Assembly (NCBI GenBank): GCA_021287065.1
Contig: JAJTBE010000215.1
Span: 1-64,000 of the forward strand
Length of the DNA stretch: 64,000 nt
Origin: Bacillota bacterium
GTDB taxonomy: Bacteria; Vulcanimicrobiota; JAJTBE01
Reading direction: 5' to 3'
The position numbers and the translations under genes are program-made. Below are positions 59,683-64,000 of this stretch, piece by piece. How positions within the stretch are numbered: the stretch's first letter is position 1; the number at the start of each line of letters is the position of its first letter. Below the pieces are notes generated by a model. The model was not told the DNA's origin and searched no databases. It worked only from the letters and a program-made list of their open reading frames with translations.

Positions 59683-62600
59683 TTATCTTCCTGCATAAAC
59701 AAACGGATCGATTACCGGGAATATATTCTCGGATCTTTCCATCTTACGAAGCGTTACTTCGTCAAACTCACCTGTGTTCATATATGTAACGAACATGTTG
59801 GCAAGTTTCCAGAAGTTGTTGAGGTTTACAAAGAACATATCCTTCATCCTGTCGATGAAGTGTCCGTTGCTTATGTTAAACCCTGCATCGCTGTTCTGGG
59901 CAAGCAGAAGTTCACGAGCCATCTGGGAGAGCATTCTGACGCCCGGATCCGATGAGGTTGCATAATGAAGCTCCCTCTCTTTTCCCCAGGACGAAAGATT
60001 AATCATCTCCGCAACAGCATCATTCATGTGACGATACATCCACGAAACCGAACCGTACATCCACTTGTCGAAAGTGCCCTTATCACCCCATGATGAAGGT
60101 GTGGGGTACAATTCCTGATTGTAGTTGTACTCTGCCAGATAATGGCTTCCGGTTGTCAGCTCAGTCTGATTCTGATCGAAGTGGAGCTTCTTAAGGAGGT
60201 AATAAAGGAAACGAGGTCCTTCATACCAGTGATGTCCGAAAAGCTCGGCATCGTAAGTAGCAACAACAACAGGTTTTTTCCAGAACCAGTTTTTGATGTA
60301 ATCGAAACGGAAGTTACGATTCTGCATAAAGTGATTGGCATGAGAGGCTGCCTTTGCTTCCGCCCATTCCGGTACGTAAGGCTGTTTGTAAGTGCCTCTT
60401 CTGTCAGTGATACGGTTGTATTTAAGCGGGCCCCCTCTGAGGTGGAATTCGAGATAGTCGGGATCACCCGGATAGCCTTCATCACCGCTCCAGACCTGTT
60501 TGCCCGTTTCGGGATCCCTTGCAAATACTGCAACTTCAGAACCACGGACATAAACCGGTGCGTGAACGCCGAATTCATTCTGTGAATCGCCGAGCATAAT
60601 GGTGTGGGTTTCGCTGAAGAAATACCTTATACCGAATTCCTGAAGCACATGTTCGATTCCGGGTGTGTAAGCACACTCAGGAAGCCAAATGCCGTAGGGT
60701 TTTCTGCCAAATGTATTTTCGTAATCGAGAACAGCGGTCTTAATCTGACCCCTTATTGCTTCGATATGTTTGCTGCCCATAAGCGGGAGGAATCCATGGG
60801 TTGCTCCGCAGGTGAGAATTTCCAGTTTTCCCATATCCTGGAATTTCTTAAATGCTTTGGTCAGGTCTCTTCCGTATTTCAGGAATGTAGCCTTGGAGCT
60901 CATAAACTCGCGCAGGTGCATTTTCGCTGCGTAGTTATACCAGGGTTCTTCCCTTGAAGTCCTTTCGATCTCGGTTTTTGCAAGAGCGATGAGACTGTCA
61001 ACATAATTGAGGAACTCTTCCTGAAGGACAGGGTTTCTCATCATATTGGAAAGGGTGGGGGAAATATCTATTGATATTTTAAAATCAACACCCTCGGAAA
61101 TGAGCTGATCAAAAATCCTCACGAGAGGCACATAGGTTTCCCGCATTGCTTCGTGATACCATTCCTCCACATATCCGCCCGGTCTCCAGTATCCTGAAGT
61201 TCCGTAGTTGATTCTTTCCCACACAAAGGGAAGGTGTGCGTGGAGGTGCATGATCAGTTTGCCCTGTGAATATCCGGCAGTATTCCATGCAGAATCAATC
61301 CTTCTGTTGGTTGGATGATCCTGAGGCTGTCTGAATCCGGTATAATTAATATGGGCATTTCCGGGTCTGATTCTGTTAGTCTGAACGGGATTTGAAACAC
61401 CGGTAATGAACTCGGTCTTCCAGCCGTCGGCTATTGCCACGATCTGTGCTCTGTAAACTCTGTCGGAATCCACAGCGAGATAGAAATTATCCGCATAATC
61501 TATGCTGATTTCTCTATCAAGATGAGCGTGGTGGTGAAGACCGCCGGCATAATCATGATAGAAGCGTATATAAGCTTTTATGCTTCCCGGCTCCGCATCA
61601 TGTTTTTCCTTCATGGTTTTGTAAACTTCATCCCTGTTGAGATGCCAGTATGCAAAAATGCGCTTGTCATCTATGGGGAGAAGAGTAACGGAATTCTCTT
61701 TCCTCGGGAAATAGATTTCCTGAGAAACAAGCAGGGGAGCAGCAAGCTCCTCTTTGGTTTCTCTGTCAACCATTACCAGTTTTGCCTGATAAGTTGTTCC
61801 ACCGGGGATATTTCCGAAGAACCAGTTGCCGGTTCCAAATGTCTTTTTATAAAGCATGGGGTTAAATTCGTGCCAATCTTCCCCGGCTTTATAGAATAGT
61901 TTGAGAACTACATCGAAATCCTCAACCTTTTTCTCCGTTTCCTTTATAGCCTTTTCAACCTTTTTCCAGCTGCTGTCAGGAATTTCCCATTTAGCAGTCA
62001 GGTGGTTTGTATCAGTCTCGTGAACTTCTCTGACGAGTTCGAGACTTGCAGATTTTTCACAGGGTTTCACTTTAATTTCGTCTATTACCCGTTTTTCTTT
62101 TCCGGGCATAGCATAAACCCTGAAGATTTCCTTGAGAACGGAACGATCGCTTTTGCGGACTGCAAGAAGAGTGATCTCTTTGATCTTGCCTCCCACAATG
62201 TCCATGTCTTTCATTCCGGGATAACGCCATTCCTCGATGGGAGTCTGGCTATCCCCTTCGAAGCGTTCTATTTTGAGAACAACATCAACCTGTTGATCCC
62301 AGTTGACTCTCTGCTCTCTTTCGACTTCAGTGCGAATGTGGTTCCAGTCCAGTTCGCCCCATGCGATGAGATACCGGTTGATTCCTTCCGGTATGAAAGT
62401 CAGCGGCGGTACATATTCTGATGTAGTGGCAATTCCTACATGAAATTTTTCCAATACGGCGAGTTTGAGAATGTATTCCCCGCCAAAGGGTATATCCATC
62501 TCTTTTTCCGCCAGGAAGTTGATCCTTTCCTGTCTTGCTGTGCTTCCATTTTTTGAGTCAGCAAGAATCAGAAACAGATCTTCATCCAGGTAATTGACCT

Positions 62601-62754
62601 GAGAATGCAGGCTGTCTTCCCAGCGCACAATCAACTTGTTGCCGGCGATTTCAGCACTGAGTACATCGGATTTTACTATATTGAGCGGTAAAGGCTTGTT
62701 ATCAAAAACAGGCTTCTTTGCCGCTTTTTTATCTATTACAACTGCTTTTGGCAT
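59683..62754 (-). CDS. GH57-family glucan enzyme (branching-enzyme type) with N-terminal DUF4912-like domains
   Basis: A 1023-residue cytoplasmic protein. From about residue 490 it is a GH57 (beta/alpha)7 barrel: IMHLHAHLPFVWER, nucleophile E693 in GIWLPECAYTPG and acid/base D835 in VVATYDAELFGHHWYEG. The EC/DAELFGHHW pattern fits the DUF1957 group that includes alpha-1,4-glucan branching enzymes. The N-terminal 480 residues hold at least two beta-rich DUF4912-like modules (RYLIAWGELDWNHI; KRIFAYWHLNRDEVY), probably for carbohydrate binding. Usual GH57 branching enzymes have 520-720 residues, so the N-terminal addition is unusual. GGAGGGA precedes the ATG. It is divergent from groESL. Confidence 0.9.
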   Translation of the reverse strand: MPKAVVIDKKAAKKPVFDNKPLPLNIVKSDVLSAEIAGNKLIVRWEDSLHSQVNYLDEDLFLILADSKNGSTARQERINFLAEKEMDIPFGGEYILKLAVLEKFHVGIATTSEYVPPLTFIPEGINRYLIAWGELDWNHIRTEVEREQRVNWDQQVDVVLKIERFEGDSQTPIEEWRYPGMKDMDIVGGKIKEITLLAVRKSDRSVLKEIFRVYAMPGKEKRVIDEIKVKPCEKSASLELVREVHETDTNHLTAKWEIPDSSWKKVEKAIKETEKKVEDFDVVLKLFYKAGEDWHEFNPMLYKKTFGTGNWFFGNIPGGTTYQAKLVMVDRETKEELAAPLLVSQEIYFPRKENSVTLLPIDDKRIFAYWHLNRDEVYKTMKEKHDAEPGSIKAYIRFYHDYAGGLHHHAHLDREISIDYADNFYLAVDSDRVYRAQIVAIADGWKTEFITGVSNPVQTNRIRPGNAHINYTGFRQPQDHPTNRRIDSAWNTAGYSQGKLIMHLHAHLPFVWERINYGTSGYWRPGGYVEEWYHEAMRETYVPLVRIFDQLISEGVDFKISIDISPTLSNMMRNPVLQEEFLNYVDSLIALAKTEIERTSREEPWYNYAAKMHLREFMSSKATFLKYGRDLTKAFKKFQDMGKLEILTCGATHGFLPLMGSKHIEAIRGQIKTAVLDYENTFGRKPYGIWLPECAYTPGIEHVLQEFGIRYFFSETHTIMLGDSQNEFGVHAPVYVRGSEVAVFARDPETGKQVWSGDEGYPGDPDYLEFHLRGGPLKYNRITDRRGTYKQPYVPEWAEAKAASHANHFMQNRNFRFDYIKNWFWKKPVVVATYDAELFGHHWYEGPRFLYYLLKKLHFDQNQTELTTGSHYLAEYNYNQELYPTPSSWGDKGTFDKWMYGSVSWMYRHMNDAVAEMINLSSWGKERELHYATSSDPGVRMLSQMARELLLAQNSDAGFNISNGHFIDRMKDMFFVNLNNFWKLANMFVTYMNTGEFDEVTLRKMERSENIFPVIDPFVYAGR

Positions 62755-62861
62755 GTATTCCCTCCTTTACTTGAGATTAAAAAACGGAGATATTTCGGAA
62801 ATTCCATCTGTTTTAAATAAAACCTTCATGAGGAAATGATAAAAATCATAAATTCCCCCTC

Positions 62862-62890
62862 TTGACAAGCTATGAAGAGCATATTATTAT
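62862..62890 (+). promoter_or_regulatory. Housekeeping promoter of groESL
   Basis: TTGACA (62862-62867) and TATTAT (62885-62890) are separated by 17 bases, with the CIRCE operator just downstream, so repressor binding would cover the transcription start. Confidence 0.75.
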
Positions 62891-62898
62891 AATTTGTG

Positions 62899-62925
62899 TT
62901 AGCGCTCTCGACCTGAGAGTGCTAA
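62899..62925. promoter_or_regulatory. CIRCE operator (HrcA binding site)
   Basis: TTAGCGCTC-N9-GAGTGCTAA matches the CIRCE consensus TTAGCACTC-N9-GAGTGCTAA at 17 of 18 positions. It predicts heat-shock control of groESL by HrcA. The hrcA gene itself is not in the window. Confidence 0.95.
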
Positions 62926-62971
62926 AAGTGAAAAAGTAATTAATTAATAAACATAAAGAAGGAGGATGTAC

Positions 62972-63274
62972 ATGTCAACTTCAACAGTTAACCTCACCCC
63001 CATTGGAGACCGCATTCTGGTTAAGCCTCTGGCTTCAGAGGAAAAAACAAAGGGCGGAATCATTCTTCCCGATTCAGCAAAAGAAAAGCCCCAGAAAGGC
63101 GAAGTAGTAGCTGTGGGAAAAGGCAAAGTAACAGACGACGGCAAGCTCATTGAGATGGAAGTAAAAGCCGGCGACATTATTCTCTACGGAAAATATTCCG
63201 GAACAGAGATAAAGTATGAAGGCGAAGAATATCTCTTCATCAAACAGAGTGAAGTCCTTGCCATTTGTGGCTAA
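62972..63274 (+). CDS. groES: Co-chaperonin GroES
   Basis: The 10-kDa lid of the GroEL cage. [35 protein letters not shown], in parts [10 protein letters not shown], the acidic middle, and the final [21 protein letters not shown] (GKYSGTEIK) with EVLAI are canonical. Length is 100 residues. The ATG at 62972 is chosen: GGAGG lies six bases upstream, whereas the ATG at 62966 sits on the ribosome site itself. Confidence 0.97.
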   Translation: MSTSTVNLTPIGDRILVKPLASEEKTKGGIILPDSAKEKPQKGEVVAVGKGKVTDDGKLIEMEVKAGDIILYGKYSGTEIKYEGEEYLFIKQSEVLAICG

Positions 63275-63278
63275 TTAA

Positions 63279-64000
<722 letters not shown>

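Overview
The window is moderately AT-rich bacterial DNA with densely packed genes in short operons on both strands. The cell looks like a diderm: there is a predicted outer-membrane beta-barrel protein with a signal peptide, and there are many genes for lipid-linked and cell-surface glycans. It probably has a strict or largely anaerobic lifestyle: a complete Ech-type group 4 [NiFe] hydrogenase, two cobalamin-binding radical SAM proteins and three U32-family Fe-S proteins are present. SepF and a CIRCE-controlled groESL operon are unusual company for a classical proteobacterium. I therefore think of an uncultivated candidate phylum, but I cannot name the lineage from this window alone.

Layout. 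1-9.8 kb: end of an ankyrin protein, tRNA-Ser beside a nucleotidyltransferase relic, peroxiredoxin, several unrecognised proteins, a TolB-like propeller, and a yggS-sepF-outer membrane protein-HAD run. 9.8-18 kb: a B12 radical SAM enzyme, a membrane glycosyltransferase, a response regulator coupled to a Wzx-like flippase, and a lone pheT. 18-19.5 kb: gene-free DNA with two adjacent copies of a ~290-bp element with terminal inverted repeats; a third, inverted copy lies at 59 kb. 19.5-23.4 kb: MetE/UROD-like protein, phosphodiesterase, and a dehydrogenase/epimerase pair that fits UDP-N-acetylhexosaminuronate synthesis. 23.5-30.6 kb: transglutaminase/TPR protein, B12 radical SAM protein, three U32-like proteins and a membrane protein on one strand. 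30.6-38.9 kb: zinc-ribbon/PQQ propeller, uracil-DNA glycosylase, dapA, lysC, a GT87-like transferase and a radical SAM relative that has lost all three cluster cysteines. 39-44.5 kb: esterase with a glycogen-binding-like domain, iron alcohol dehydrogenase, cupin, rsmA, sirtuin, CapA-like protein. 44.5-49.7 kb: echABCDEF. 49.9-51.8 kb: ECF sigma factor between a small protein and a protein resembling pieces of type II secretion GspF and GspE. 52-58.8 kb: surface-glycan operon with tandem GDP-mannose-type SDR paralogues, a GT4 transferase, a phosphoglycosyl transferase, an orphan E1-alpha dehydrogenase subunit and a GT-C/TPR protein. 59.4-64 kb: a DUF1232 protein, a large GH57 glucan enzyme, and divergent groES-groEL under a CIRCE operator (groEL runs off the window).

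The most unusual items are the cysteine-less radical SAM protein, the U32/radical SAM cluster, the soluble GspF/GspE-like protein upstream of the ECF sigma factor, the orphan E1-alpha gene overlapping a sugar transferase, and the short mobile-looking repeat. All functional statements are from motif reading by eye; no database search was possible.
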